Positions 28,982 to 38,311 of a stretch of DNA of 62,160 nucleotides are shown here, piece by piece. Below the pieces are notes generated by a model, which did no database searches, was not told the DNA's origin, and saw only the letters and a list, made by a program, of their open reading frames with translations. How positions within the stretch are numbered: the first letter of the stretch is position 1; each line of letters opens with the position of its first letter. Origin of the DNA: a virus; IMG/VR virus record IMGVR_UViG_3300032753_000025, positions 1 through 62,160 of that record; one strand, written 5' to 3'. The translations under genes were made by a program, and so were the position numbers.

Positions 28982-31900
28982 TACTTTTCTCCAAGGAGGA
29001 TCGCCGCGACGCCTTTACCATACATTTTATCAATTTCGCCTTTACTGGATTTTACTTGGTCTTTTGTTAAAGACTTCAAGTAACCCATGTCGTCCTTGTC
29101 GATTGCTTCAAGGATGGCGCGATTAACGTATCTCTCTGGAGGATTAAATTTTCTGAATGTTGCGTCAGCGCCGGTAAGCGTTCCAAAGCGCGCCGCATAG
29201 TCTTCCATAAACGCAAGTCGGTCTTGCTGATACTTTGCAGCCTCGCGTAAGCCTGAGCTAATACGCTTATATGCAATTGGACTATTTTCCATGCCAGGAT
29301 TTGCTTTTACCGCGCTCTGCACAATGAAGCCTGGCTCGTGGCCAAGAGATCTGGCGACATCAAAGCCAAGACGCGTGGTGTCTTTTGACAAGGCTTCTGC
29401 CGCCGCAACATTGTTTGGATCAAACAAAGGCTGGCCGCCAAGCATTGTCGTTATTTCATTTGCAGTCTTGGCAAGGTCTGTTCTTGCTTGAGATGCAGGG
29501 CCTGGCTCTAAGAAGTTTGCCTCTTTAGGCAATTGATCAAATTGATGCTCCATTTCGTCGAGACGGTAGAGCTGATCAAATGCTGCCTTCGATGTTGTGC
29601 GAAGCCCTTCTACTTCTTTCTTAGCCGCTTCTTGCTGCTTAGGAAGATCGCCGCTCATTGCAATGTTAAGAGCGCCAGGGATCTTTGTGTCTTTTGGTGC
29701 GGCAAGCGTCGGCTGCCAGTCAATGGCGTCACCAACTTTACGCTCTTTTCCTTGAACCTTTTCTTGAAGAGACTTCTTGCCAATATCTTCAATTCTTTCA
29801 CCACCGCCGCGTGTTGGTATTTTATTAACGTCGACGTTTTTAGTTGGATTACCATCAGCGTCAGAAATCTGAACAGGCGTCTTGTATGGCTGCGTCTTGT
29901 CGTAGACCATCCAGCCAACATTCGGCACCCACTGCTTCTCGTAGAGAGTAGAAAGTTTTTCTTTTGTCTCTGCCGCAGCGCGTGCCGCGAGGTTCTCGCG
30001 CTCTTTAGTTTCAGCGGCAAGTTTTGGAACTTCAGCCTTGAGTTTCTCAATCTCTGGGATCTGTTTTCCGACATCCATGTAAGACTTAGCGCCAGCGCCA
30101 AGACCCGCACCCGCGCCTCTCAGCATTGCGCCGCCAAGGCTTGTGGTCGGAGACGAAACCATCCCCTCAAGTGCAGCGCCAAGACCTGAAAGCAACGGCA
30201 CCACTGTTTGACGGTTAAGGCCAAATCCTTCTTCAGATGGCTTAACACCTCCTGAAAGATTTACTGTCGACCCTTCTTCAGGAAGATTTGCCTGAGCGTA
30301 ATAGCTTCTTGCATTTGGCGGCAAGTTAGAAAGAGCGTCTCCGACACCGCCGCGTAGTGCTTCATTTCTATTTGCCCAAGCTTTTTCGTATTTTCCGTAT
30401 TTTTCAGGATCGCGAGCAACTAAATTATTAAGAAACGCCTCGCGTGCCGCCATGAACTTTTCAGGATCGTTGCCTGATTGCTTTAGGAACTGACGCGCAC
30501 GTCCCGGACCAGCCATGACTGCAGTGTCGTAGGCCATGCCGCGAACGCCTTCAGGAAGCTGATCGGCATTAATGCCTTGCCAGTATTCTTTGCGGTAGAT
30601 GTCTTTTGCTTGATCGCGGGTGAGGTTTCTAACATCAATACCCGGATGCGCGGCTTGATTGATGCCATACATAGACGGAGTTTTGTTCGTGTCGCTTGGG
30701 TTCAGTCCGCCTTCAAACTTAAATGTCTGCTCTACATTTCGCTCGAAATCGTCGTCTGATGGCTTAACAAAACCTTCGCCTTCATACCCACGGCGGCCAA
30801 CTAATCCGCCATCGTAATAGCCGACACGACCGCCGTCCTTTAGAGCAAAAGGAAGTAACGATGAAAGAAAACTTAATATCCCACCAGAACCTGCGGCGTC
30901 TGCCGCTGTTCCAATAGTTGGGACAGCCATATTTCCAGCCGCCCCCACAACACCATATGCAGGAGCGGTTGTCGGTGCAGACGCAGAGCCTAATCCACTA
31001 AACAAACTACCAATGCCAAGGTCTTTACCAAGCTTGGTGGCCTGATCTGCTAATCCTAATAAACCAGAAAGAGACGTTCCTTGTTTAGCGCCGCTCCCGC
31101 CTCCAAGGCCGCCTGGCGTTAAACCATGAGACCCTTGGATCTGGCCGGTAGGCATCGCTTGAGCCTTCTCAGCCTTGTCCATGTCCTCATACATTTTGGC
31201 TTGTTCTTGGGCTAACGCGGCAGGATCCGTGTCTACGGCACCAGTGAGATTGTATCCCTTACGACCGACAACTCCGCCGCGGTAATAATCTTTACCTGGC
31301 GTTAGATCGATTACAGCGCCGCCCATACGCTCCTTGCCTTTGGCGCGACCGCCACGAGCCAGGAACATGCCAAATGGATTTTGAGCTTGAGCTTGATACG
31401 TCTGTTGACCAGTAAGCGGGCCAAGGCCGCCGGCAAGTCCGCCAAGAAACTGCGCCTGCATGTATGGCCACATTTGCTGCTGCTGGAACTGATTGTAGAG
31501 GGCGTTGATGCCAGCTTGCTGCGTTTGCTGGCCAAGAGTGCCTGCCCCCAATTGTGCTTGAGCTTGACCAAGCGCCGCCTGCTGCGCGGCAGTCCCGATG
31601 TTGCCAAGCTGCTGCGCGCCTTGAAGGCCATATTGCTGTTGGTTCTGAGCAGCCTGAAGGGCCTGGCCGTATCCTGTCTGATACAGTGGGCTCAATGCTT
31701 GGCCTAATCCAAGGTTTTGCTGACCCATAAGCGTCGCACGTGTAAGGGCGTCACGCTGTCCGCCAAAAGCGCCGCCTTGTATTGCTTGTTGTTGCTGTTG
31801 AGCTAATTGCTGACCTTGCTGCTGTTGAACTGCCTGCTGAACCGGGCTGACAACCTGGTTCATGTAAGGGTTCATGTAGTTCCCAACCGTATTGTAGGCA

Positions 31901-32205
31901 GGGTTCAAGGCATTCATTGTCGCGCCAGTGGCCATATTGTAATACGGCTGCGCCATGCCTTGCGTATTCGTAATATTTTGAATAGCGCCGGTTTGGGTAG
32001 GATTTAACTGCGCGACAAATTGTTCTGGCGTAGTGCCAAACTGCTGGTATGGCTGGGCAACGGCATTCTGCGCCATGCCCATTGCCTGATTATACCAGCC
32101 AAGCGCCTGCGGAGATGCCGTTGTAGTGGCCTGCTGCGCGGGGGCTAATCCGCCCCATCCAAGAGCCCCTTGGCCTCCACCACTTTGGCTACCCTTGCCG
32201 CACAT
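28981..32205 (-). CDS. Ejection protein with GH108-like muramidase domain
   Basis: A 1074-residue protein. Residues 1-270 are extremely Gln/Ala/Gly-rich (AQQQQQAIQGGAFGGQRDAL). Residues about 270-470 carry several GG motifs (ARGGRAKG, LKDGGRVGYYDGG). At about 485-620 a muramidase-like domain of the GH108 type appears: KFEGGLNPSD with the catalytic Glu, PSMYGINQAA, LTRDQAKDIYRKEYW and MAYDTAVMAGPGRA. The rest is helical. A virion-borne wall-cutting protein like this opens peptidoglycan during DNA entry. Length fits podovirus core proteins. Confidence 0.82.
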   Translation of the reverse strand: MCGKGSQSGGGQGALGWGGLAPAQQATTTASPQALGWYNQAMGMAQNAVAQPYQQFGTTPEQFVAQLNPTQTGAIQNITNTQGMAQPYYNMATGATMNALNPAYNTVGNYMNPYMNQVVSPVQQAVQQQQGQQLAQQQQQAIQGGAFGGQRDALTRATLMGQQNLGLGQALSPLYQTGYGQALQAAQNQQQYGLQGAQQLGNIGTAAQQAALGQAQAQLGAGTLGQQTQQAGINALYNQFQQQQMWPYMQAQFLGGLAGGLGPLTGQQTYQAQAQNPFGMFLARGGRAKGKERMGGAVIDLTPGKDYYRGGVVGRKGYNLTGAVDTDPAALAQEQAKMYEDMDKAEKAQAMPTGQIQGSHGLTPGGLGGGSGAKQGTSLSGLLGLADQATKLGKDLGIGSLFSGLGSASAPTTAPAYGVVGAAGNMAVPTIGTAADAAGSGGILSFLSSLLPFALKDGGRVGYYDGGLVGRRGYEGEGFVKPSDDDFERNVEQTFKFEGGLNPSDTNKTPSMYGINQAAHPGIDVRNLTRDQAKDIYRKEYWQGINADQLPEGVRGMAYDTAVMAGPGRARQFLKQSGNDPEKFMAAREAFLNNLVARDPEKYGKYEKAWANRNEALRGGVGDALSNLPPNARSYYAQANLPEEGSTVNLSGGVKPSEEGFGLNRQTVVPLLSGLGAALEGMVSSPTTSLGGAMLRGAGAGLGAGAKSYMDVGKQIPEIEKLKAEVPKLAAETKERENLAARAAAETKEKLSTLYEKQWVPNVGWMVYDKTQPYKTPVQISDADGNPTKNVDVNKIPTRGGGERIEDIGKKSLQEKVQGKERKVGDAIDWQPTLAAPKDTKIPGALNIAMSGDLPKQQEAAKKEVEGLRTTSKAAFDQLYRLDEMEHQFDQLPKEANFLEPGPASQARTDLAKTANEITTMLGGQPLFDPNNVAAAEALSKDTTRLGFDVARSLGHEPGFIVQSAVKANPGMENSPIAYKRISSGLREAAKYQQDRLAFMEDYAARFGTLTGADATFRKFNPPERYVNRAILEAIDKDDMGYLKSLTKDQVKSSKGEIDKMYGKGVAAILLGEK

Positions 32206-32218
32206 GCATTTTCTCCGC

Positions 32219-32734
32219 TTATTGCTGGGCTTCTATAACTGGTGTCTGCCAGTCCCCAGTTTTTACGCCGTATAAGAAGAAAGCACCAGCAGGAGCGCCA
32301 AATACTCTCTCATAAAGCTTAACCTTGCTCTCAGTCCGGTGTGTTGATAGCACGCCAATAATGAGAGGCATTCCAAGCTCATCCGCCACTTGCTTGCTAA
32401 ATTCGCAAAGCTTTCTTGCCCTGCCGCCGCTTGCACCCCTGTGCTTTGGATGAACAAAAACTGTCTTTTCTTCTATTATCGGAGCGTCAGAATACCACAT
32501 ATTGCCCACGCGTAGCAAAACGAAGCCCTCAACCATCTCCCCAGGATTTCCAATGACGCCAACTAGGCCGTGGTCTTGGTGCAGCGACATCCAAATATCC
32601 CACAAAATCTTATCGACATTTGGCTTAAAAATTCCGTTTTCCTTGCACACCATAAGCGCCAATTCCATGACGCCGTCGACATCTTGCGGCACGCCAACTC
32701 TTATCTTTACCTCTTCTATAGGTTTTCGCGGCAT
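32219..32734 (-). CDS. GNAT-like acetyltransferase in the late operon
   Basis: A 171-residue protein with N-terminal IRVGVPQDVDGVMELAL, a central sheet (VEGFVLLRVGNMWY, EKTVFVHPKHRGASGGRARKL) where HRGASGGRARKL is the acetyl-CoA-binding loop, and the end helix-strand (YERVFGAPAGAFFLYG). GNAT-fold proteins are frequent next to tail and ejection genes in podoviruses. The substrate is unknown; it could modify a virion or host protein. Confidence 0.8.
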   Translation of the reverse strand: MPRKPIEEVKIRVGVPQDVDGVMELALMVCKENGIFKPNVDKILWDIWMSLHQDHGLVGVIGNPGEMVEGFVLLRVGNMWYSDAPIIEEKTVFVHPKHRGASGGRARKLCEFSKQVADELGMPLIIGVLSTHRTESKVKLYERVFGAPAGAFFLYGVKTGDWQTPVIEAQQ

Positions 32735-32743
32735 CGTTCCCCC

Positions 32744-33250
32744 TTAGTCGCGTTTTGGCCCTGGAAGTTTTTTCAGTGTCTGAACAGTTTTTGCGCGGTA
32801 ATCTGTAACGAAGTCATCAAGTGTGTGATGGCCTCTATCAATATCCCCACCGCCAATACGAGAGACATTAAAAGGCGTAATAACATACTCGCCCCCTGCC
32901 ACGATAACTTCTACTGGCGGCTCTTCGCCAACATGCTGCGTCCCAAACACGTCATTGGCGATACGAAACCCCGCCATTGTGTTGCCTTCACCCATTGCGG
33001 AGATAATGTCCGCGGGGATGACGTAAGACCCAGAGTGAACATTTACTGGCAAATGGTCCGTGCGACCGGCTACCGGACTGTGTATGGGGCCGACGTGGAT
33101 CTTATTTGATATTTCTCCGCCCATAGCACGTCTTTGGCGAGACTGATTAAGCGCGGCGGCTACTGCTTGTTTCTGGGGATGGCCTGCCTTGACCATCTCA
33201 GAAATATTTTTGCTGATTGTTTTCTGGCTTGATCCTTTAAGTAACGGCAT
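32744..33250 (-). CDS. Conserved phage protein with GG-I motif
   Basis: A 168-residue protein starting with LLKGSSQKTISKNISEMVKAGHPQ...AVAAALN, an N-terminal motif I know from many phage structural operons, followed by RRAMGGEISNKIHVG and a beta-rich body (HSGSYVIPADIISAMGEGN, EVIVAGGEYVITPFNV). Function unknown; the body could be a small protease or an assembly factor. It is placed between the GNAT protein and tail genes. Confidence 0.7.
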   Translation of the reverse strand: MPLLKGSSQKTISKNISEMVKAGHPQKQAVAAALNQSRQRRAMGGEISNKIHVGPIHSPVAGRTDHLPVNVHSGSYVIPADIISAMGEGNTMAGFRIANDVFGTQHVGEEPPVEVIVAGGEYVITPFNVSRIGGGDIDRGHHTLDDFVTDYRAKTVQTLKKLPGPKRD

Positions 33251-33258
33251 GTGTCACC

Positions 33259-33873
33259 TCAACCAAGCGAGTAAGTGATGGAGATTGTCTGTCCAGTCCC
33301 GATAACGACGTAAAGACCGTATGAGAATTGAGCGCCAATTTGATACGTGCCAATTGTTGTAGGGGCCGCCGCTATTTTATTTGCCGTATTCAAATTAAAC
33401 ACAGTGCCGGCAACAGTCTGAGTGCCAGACGTGCTATTTGTGAAAGAAAAGGCAGTTGTCGTTGGCGCGGGAGAAGCGGAGACAGACGTAGTAGATCCGG
33501 GAGTAGTGTTAAATCCTGTAGGGACAACGCCTGATATAATCACCGTGTCTGTTGCTGCAAATGTAGGAGTAGTTGTGGAACCGCCGCTGTATCCAATTGT
33601 CGCTGTTCCTGAACTGCTTGCGGCGGATATCGTCGGATAAGTGCGGTAATCATAAAACACGCTCGCCCCAGTGCCGGCAACAATTGTGTTAATACTTACA
33701 AGTCTTCCAGCTGATAAAGATATGATTGCCCCAGTCGCTGATATGCCATCAGAAGTATATTGCCCGACTGCATAGGCGTAGTTTTTCTGAAACGTGGTCA
33801 GCGTTTGATTAAGGTTGTTGATGGCAATGACGCCATTCTTTTGTGTTGTGAGGGTGTCGTCGAGCGTTGCCAC
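33259..33873 (-). CDS. Putative tail-associated structural protein
   Basis: A 204-residue Thr/Ser/Ala-rich protein with beta-strand patterns and an Ig-like look (VISGVVPTGFNTTPGSTTS, FSFTNSTSGTQTVAGTVFN). An N-terminal helix (QTLTTFQKNYAYAVGQY) may trimerise it. It overlaps the tail hub gene (the TAA/ATG share bases at 33873). Function is inferred from composition and position only. Confidence 0.65.
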   Translation of the reverse strand: MATLDDTLTTQKNGVIAINNLNQTLTTFQKNYAYAVGQYTSDGISATGAIISLSAGRLVSINTIVAGTGASVFYDYRTYPTISAASSSGTATIGYSGGSTTTPTFAATDTVIISGVVPTGFNTTPGSTTSVSASPAPTTTAFSFTNSTSGTQTVAGTVFNLNTANKIAAAPTTIGTYQIGAQFSYGLYVVIGTGQTISITYSLG

Positions 33874-36182
33874 TAGAATTTCCCATCTTGTTCATAGCGG
33901 TAACGTATAGCACCAAGACGCCAGAAAGTCCCGATTTCAGTAGGAGAGCTGTCTATTCTTAATGCCATTAGACGTGCACGAAAACGCGGAGTTATGTATG
34001 TCGTCGCAGTGCTTAAGTCATAAGGACCATAAACCTTTGGCGTATCTGTTGGGTAATCGGCAGTATAAAAGGATAACTCTACGTGAGCAGTCTGCGACTG
34101 ACCATAGTATCCCCACTTCATGTCAGGCCAAACCTGATCAACAAAGACCTTAACTTCAGCGTCAGACATTGCAAAATATCCAGTCTGGAAGAACGACTGC
34201 ATTACTGCCCCGTCAGCGTCTGGGGATGTTTCGTGCTGATAAACGTAATAGTTTTGAGACGATATTCCTGCACCAATTGGCGGACCAAGAACGGATTGAT
34301 TAATCCACGCCGTTCTCGTTAGAGTTCCAAAGTCCCACTGATCAAGCGTGACATTATATTTGACGTATTTAGATACTTCGCCACCGTCTGTTGTTGTTGG
34401 GTAATACCAGGATATTTCACCAAACTGTGAATTGGCGGCAATTCTAATTTTATCGACATTATTTAGATCAAGGTCCTGGAAAATAACGTCCCATATCGGG
34501 CATCTAATTATCTCTACGCCATTATTGCCGAGTTTGAAGAACTGGCTTTGCCCCATCCAATAAACGACGCCATTCATTGATGTGGCGGCTTTGCGCGAGA
34601 TAAGTCCGCAGCCAGTGCCAATTTCGTTAAACTGGTAGACGTATGGCGGACCAGAGTATTGCATTGCCCAAATTGCAAGGTCTGTCCAAACAAGTCCCTG
34701 TTGCGGACCCTGAATGCACCCAACAATTTTTGACCCACGCGGGAGACGATAAGAGCCGGCCTGATTTGTTATCTGTGGTATCCAGGAAGTAAAATCATTA
34801 ACGTCAGACCAATTAATTAGTAGCGGATCTTGTATGCCGGTAAATGTTGACCCCCACGCAATAACTTGGCGTTGAGGCATTGCGACAAACATGCCGTCAT
34901 TTACTATTGGTGCATTTGCAATGACAGACGCGACAACGGCACCAGTATTTGGTTGCCATGTATAAATTCCGCCACCTACTGGACACGAAACAAATATTTG
35001 TCCCCAATTGTCGAGCGTCCAATCATTCACAGTAATTGGCGACCCTTGAATAATCGCCGGAGGAAGAACGCCAGTGCCGTAGCCGCCAGCTCCGTATCCG
35101 CCGACGCCGTATCCTATGCCTGTTGGAAGAGGTGCCGGAGTTCTATAAAATTGATATTGAGCCTTGCCTGCATTTAAAGATGCAGAGCTATTTAACACGG
35201 TCCCTACAGCGCCAATTGATGCCGCCGCGCCGTGCGCAAACGATACGCTGCTAGATGTCGCCGCAGTTACCGTATACGTTCCGTCATATGTCGTCGTGCC
35301 CGATACTGTTACTATATCCCCGACGTGAAAAGTATAAGTTCCACTGAATATTACGGTAGCAGTTCCAGACGTAACACTGGCGCTTACAATAGAGGCGGTT
35401 GTCGCGGTAGATCCGGCGATAAACGTAAAAGTATTTGCGTCACTAACTGAATTTACTGTGTAGTTTCCGTATAATGTTACTGACCCGTAAGTCCCGCTTA
35501 TAACAATTGGAAATGTGCTTCCAACTGAATAGCCGTGATTATTTAATACAACACTTACTTGAGCTTGATTGCTTGTAAAAGAAAAGAAAGAAAAGACGGG
35601 GACAGCGCCGCTTGGAGACGTTATTGTTGACGTCGCCGCTAATGGGTTCCCCAGCGCATCTTTTGCAACAATTTGAAACTGATCAACACCTAAAAACAAA
35701 CACTGGTATGTGCCAAACAACACCAGTCCGTCTACTGCTATTTGAGTTTTTATGTATACGGTGTCATACGCACTGACATTAGAGCCAACTGCGTAAATAG
35801 TTATTGTGCTTGATCCTGCAGGTGTCGTTATTCCATTACTTGCGTCAAATGCATAATTTAATGTATCCGTCCTGGGCGTAATTACTTGCCTATTCCCGCT
35901 AAATATAACAGAAAGCCCATTACCATTTACTGACGTGCTTTGCTGCCCAAGACCTAGATAAGTATTGGCGTTCGTGTCTTCCCATGCCCACAATGCGCGG
36001 ACAATGTCTCCGACGGAGTTCGCGAAGAACTTTGTCCATCCGCCAAGCTTTTGGACAAGCGCGACGCCCTGGCGATCGGGGACGAACCGTATGAGGTTTG
36101 TTTGAGATATCGCCGCCTCGTTGAACGTCGTTGTGCGGTTTTGATCGACGCCAGGGATAAGCTTGAGTGTTTGATGCGGCAT
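33873..36182 (-). CDS. Tail hub / P22 gp10-like stabilisation protein
   Basis: A 769-residue beta-rich protein. It begins MPHQTLKLIPGVDQNRTTTFNEAAISQTNLIRF, close to the openings of P22 gp10-type tail needle hub proteins, and continues with many short strands and Ig-like repeats of bacteriophage type at about 200-340 (VVLNNHGYSVGSTFPI, GTYTVTAATSSSVSF). I start at 36182, where the ATG overlaps the homing endonuclease stop (TAATG) and GGGAGG lies ahead. It probably plugs or joins the portal-tail channel. Confidence 0.75.
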   Translation of the reverse strand: MPHQTLKLIPGVDQNRTTTFNEAAISQTNLIRFVPDRQGVALVQKLGGWTKFFANSVGDIVRALWAWEDTNANTYLGLGQQSTSVNGNGLSVIFSGNRQVITPRTDTLNYAFDASNGITTPAGSSTITIYAVGSNVSAYDTVYIKTQIAVDGLVLFGTYQCLFLGVDQFQIVAKDALGNPLAATSTITSPSGAVPVFSFFSFTSNQAQVSVVLNNHGYSVGSTFPIVISGTYGSVTLYGNYTVNSVSDANTFTFIAGSTATTASIVSASVTSGTATVIFSGTYTFHVGDIVTVSGTTTYDGTYTVTAATSSSVSFAHGAAASIGAVGTVLNSSASLNAGKAQYQFYRTPAPLPTGIGYGVGGYGAGGYGTGVLPPAIIQGSPITVNDWTLDNWGQIFVSCPVGGGIYTWQPNTGAVVASVIANAPIVNDGMFVAMPQRQVIAWGSTFTGIQDPLLINWSDVNDFTSWIPQITNQAGSYRLPRGSKIVGCIQGPQQGLVWTDLAIWAMQYSGPPYVYQFNEIGTGCGLISRKAATSMNGVVYWMGQSQFFKLGNNGVEIIRCPIWDVIFQDLDLNNVDKIRIAANSQFGEISWYYPTTTDGGEVSKYVKYNVTLDQWDFGTLTRTAWINQSVLGPPIGAGISSQNYYVYQHETSPDADGAVMQSFFQTGYFAMSDAEVKVFVDQVWPDMKWGYYGQSQTAHVELSFYTADYPTDTPKVYGPYDLSTATTYITPRFRARLMALRIDSSPTEIGTFWRLGAIRYRYEQDGKF

Positions 36183-36844
36183 TAAGCGGCCTCCCACATT
36201 AAATGCAAAAGTTCCGCTGGTATTTTATTTCCCTTACTAAGATTTTCTTCTGCCTTAATCACTCTTAAATTCCAAGGAACATGAAGACCAGTAAATCCGT
36301 TACCCTGTATGGGGTGGATATGATCAACATGATGAAGAACGCCAGTTGTTTCTGACATCATTTTCGCGGCAGCATAATACCATTGTATTTGAATATGATG
36401 AATTTCGTTAAGCCATTCTGGTGTCGCATTAAGTTTTGCTGCTCTGCGCGTTGCGCTTCTAGCCATATAATCCGTTTTGTTATTTTGATAATGTTTTTTG
36501 CGTGCTTTTCTATTAACCTCCCTATTTTCACGCTGATATTTTCCGACACGCTCTATTATCATCTCTCTATTGTTTTCATAATGTTCTTCTCTTTGTTTCA
36601 AAATATTTTCTTTGTCGTTGTAATATCTATCTCTATCTTTTTGAAGAACATGCTCTCTATTTTCTTCGCGGTATTTTTTTGCCCTAGCCCTTGATTTTTC
36701 TTGATTGTTTGCGTGCCATTTTCTGGCTTTGGCTGCATCGCAATCTTTACAAATACTCATGCGGCCATCCTTTGATGCTTTCTTAATAGAAAACATATCA
36801 ATTGTTTTTGTTTTGCCGCATTTGTTGCATTTTTTAAATTGCAT
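36182..36844 (-). CDS. HNH homing endonuclease with zinc-ribbon start
   Basis: A 220-residue endonuclease. The start (FKKCNKCGKTKTIDMFSIKK...ICKDCDAAKARKWH) is a four-cysteine zinc element, the middle is a long charged helix with repeated RENRE-like units, and the end is an HNH site: EIHHIQIQWYY, HHVDHIHPIQG and HVPWNLRVIKAEENLSKGN. It sits between two tail genes with overlapping ends, so it invaded without breaking either. A+T-rich codons mark it as foreign. I start at 36844, not in the preceding gene. Confidence 0.88.
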   Translation of the reverse strand: MQFKKCNKCGKTKTIDMFSIKKASKDGRMSICKDCDAAKARKWHANNQEKSRARAKKYREENREHVLQKDRDRYYNDKENILKQREEHYENNREMIIERVGKYQRENREVNRKARKKHYQNNKTDYMARSATRRAAKLNATPEWLNEIHHIQIQWYYAAAKMMSETTGVLHHVDHIHPIQGNGFTGLHVPWNLRVIKAEENLSKGNKIPAELLHLMWEAA

Positions 36845-36848
36845 AATA

Positions 36849-37655
36849 TTAACCGCGAGTTGGGGTAGCAAATCTTGAAGCGCCCTGTGAAGACCACGCA
36901 GCAGCTTCCATCTTTTTGCGCGCCTCTTCTTCAAGAGCGCTCTTTAAGAGTGCTTGATACTGTGTCTCATAGGTCACAGGCATTTGTGGATCATTGCCCA
37001 TAGCACTTGAGAAATTACGCTGATAAGCAGAAATGTAGATCATGCTTGCCATGATAAATAGATCAGGCAAATACAGGCTAATGAATGTGTTCGTCGTTGT
37101 GTATGCCGCATTTGGATAGCCTGGATAATTAGGATCCCCGGACGCACTAGGGCCAAGGCTTTGAGGTCGATACGTTCCAACGAACTCTACCGTATAAGAG
37201 TTGTCTGGATAAGGACCAACTAAGAACGTGTAGTCGTCAAAGGGACACCAATATTTTGGCTGTCCCGTTGCTGTCGAGTTACCGTAAACGGCGTCAAGAA
37301 ACTCTTTTGTCGTCGGCAAAAGCGGGACGCGTGTCCCAAGATCTGGGTTCGTTTGTCCGGCAGGCGTGATGAGGTTTATTTGCTCTGGGACGACAAACGG
37401 GCCAGGCGTCATTGTCGGAGAAATGTATATATCTAGCTGTCGACTTCCGGTTGTTAATGAATAAGAAGTAGTGGACAGAGACGTGAAGAGAAAATCTAGA
37501 TCGCGATATATGCGGTTTTCTGCATATGTGATCATTTGAGGCAGGATCGTAACAAAAGCATCGTCCAGGGGGTCGACAACCGCCATCGTCGATATTTGTG
37601 CGACGTAGCTAGACGTCCCCGCGTCACTTCCGTTAAAGCTTAACCCCGTCGTCAT
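36849..37655 (-). CDS. Putative tail tube or adaptor protein
   Basis: A 268-residue protein with N-terminal helical part (VTILPQMITYAENRIYRDLDFLF) and a beta-rich body (RVPLLPTTKEFLDAVYG, YTFLVGPYPDNSYTVEFVG), ending in a helical, charged tail. The pattern resembles podovirus head-tail adaptors and T7-like tail tubular proteins. It lies directly after the lysis cassette and before the tail hub gene; the spanin gene upstream overlaps it by ATGA. Confidence 0.68.
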   Translation of the reverse strand: MTTGLSFNGSDAGTSSYVAQISTMAVVDPLDDAFVTILPQMITYAENRIYRDLDFLFTSLSTTSYSLTTGSRQLDIYISPTMTPGPFVVPEQINLITPAGQTNPDLGTRVPLLPTTKEFLDAVYGNSTATGQPKYWCPFDDYTFLVGPYPDNSYTVEFVGTYRPQSLGPSASGDPNYPGYPNAAYTTTNTFISLYLPDLFIMASMIYISAYQRNFSSAMGNDPQMPVTYETQYQALLKSALEEEARKKMEAAAWSSQGASRFATPTRG

Positions 37656-37882
37656 TTCTTAATCCACCCACACTTTAGAGCCACGCCTACCGCATTGTGC
37701 TCGCGTATCTGGGCCCTAGTGGGGGCCGTGTCGTGCCTCGAATAGTATATAGCACGAGCCGCCTCGCAGAAAGAAACGTGGCTAGTCTCTGAGGAAAGGG
37801 TCGTTGACTGGCACGCTGTCAGGCTTAGAGGCAACATCAGCGCGAACAGCTTCGCGGGCAGCGATAGCAAGTTGAGCTTCAT
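37652..37882 (-). CDS. Outer-membrane spanin lipoprotein (Rz1-like)
   Basis: A 76-residue protein with a signal peptide (LFALMLPLSLTAC) and lipobox LTAC at about residue 24, followed by a short periplasmic part. It starts inside the inner-membrane spanin gene in another frame, the classic Rz/Rz1 arrangement. As o-spanin it would pair with the i-spanin to fuse inner and outer membranes at lysis, which tells that the host is Gram-negative. Confidence 0.82.
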   Translation of the reverse strand: MKLNLLSLPAKLFALMLPLSLTACQSTTLSSETSHVSFCEAARAIYYSRHDTAPTRAQIREHNAVGVALKCGWIKK

Positions 37883-38030
37883 TGGCTTGCGCCTTCATGC
37901 TTTCTAATTGAGCCTGTGCAATACCTGACTGCACAAGCTGTTGCTCGTGCAGCCAGTTAAAAAAGTTAACAACCGCAGACATAAAGCCGCCAAGGAGGCT
38001 TACAATTGCGGCTATTAACGCGGCACTCAT
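37782..38030 (-). CDS. Inner-membrane spanin (Rz-like)
   Basis: An 82-residue protein with an N-terminal membrane segment (ALIAAIVSLLGGFMSAVVNFF) and a helical periplasmic part (SGIAQAQLESMKAQANEAQLAI). It overlaps the o-spanin gene by 101 bases and the holin by ATGA. The order holin, i-spanin, o-spanin is standard. It is shorter than lambda Rz, which is acceptable for this class. Confidence 0.8.
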   Translation of the reverse strand: MSAALIAAIVSLLGGFMSAVVNFFNWLHEQQLVQSGIAQAQLESMKAQANEAQLAIAAREAVRADVASKPDSVPVNDPFLRD

Positions 38031-38245
38031 TTACCGGGGACGCCGACCGTTGAGGCGTCTTTAGCCGAGGTAAGGCCAATGGCCGCAAGGACCATAGCAA
38101 TCTGAGAGCCGACGTCTGACGGAATAACAACGCCGGGTATGTTGATGCCAAAGTAGTTCAGAACAACAAGGAGGCCCAACAGAACGCCAGACGCAGTCGT
38201 TTTCCAGTTTGCTACAAAGTATGTTTGAATAAGGCTACCCATCAT
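38027..38245 (-). CDS. Holin
   Basis: A 72-residue protein with two hydrophobic segments (TASGVLLGLLVVLNYFGI and QIAMVLAAIGLTSA) separated by a short turn (PGVVIPSDVG), as in two-helix holins. It starts ATGATG at 38245 after AGGAGAGA and precedes the spanins. It would form the membrane lesion that times lysis. The neighbouring endolysin gene upstream is separated from it by an antisense homing endonuclease. Confidence 0.8.
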   Translation of the reverse strand: MMGSLIQTYFVANWKTTASGVLLGLLVVLNYFGINIPGVVIPSDVGSQIAMVLAAIGLTSAKDASTVGVPGK

Positions 38246-38311
38246 TCTCTCCTCTTAGTTATTGATATTCTTAACTACAGATGGTATGCATTGCAGCAAT
38301 AGGAGCTCCGC

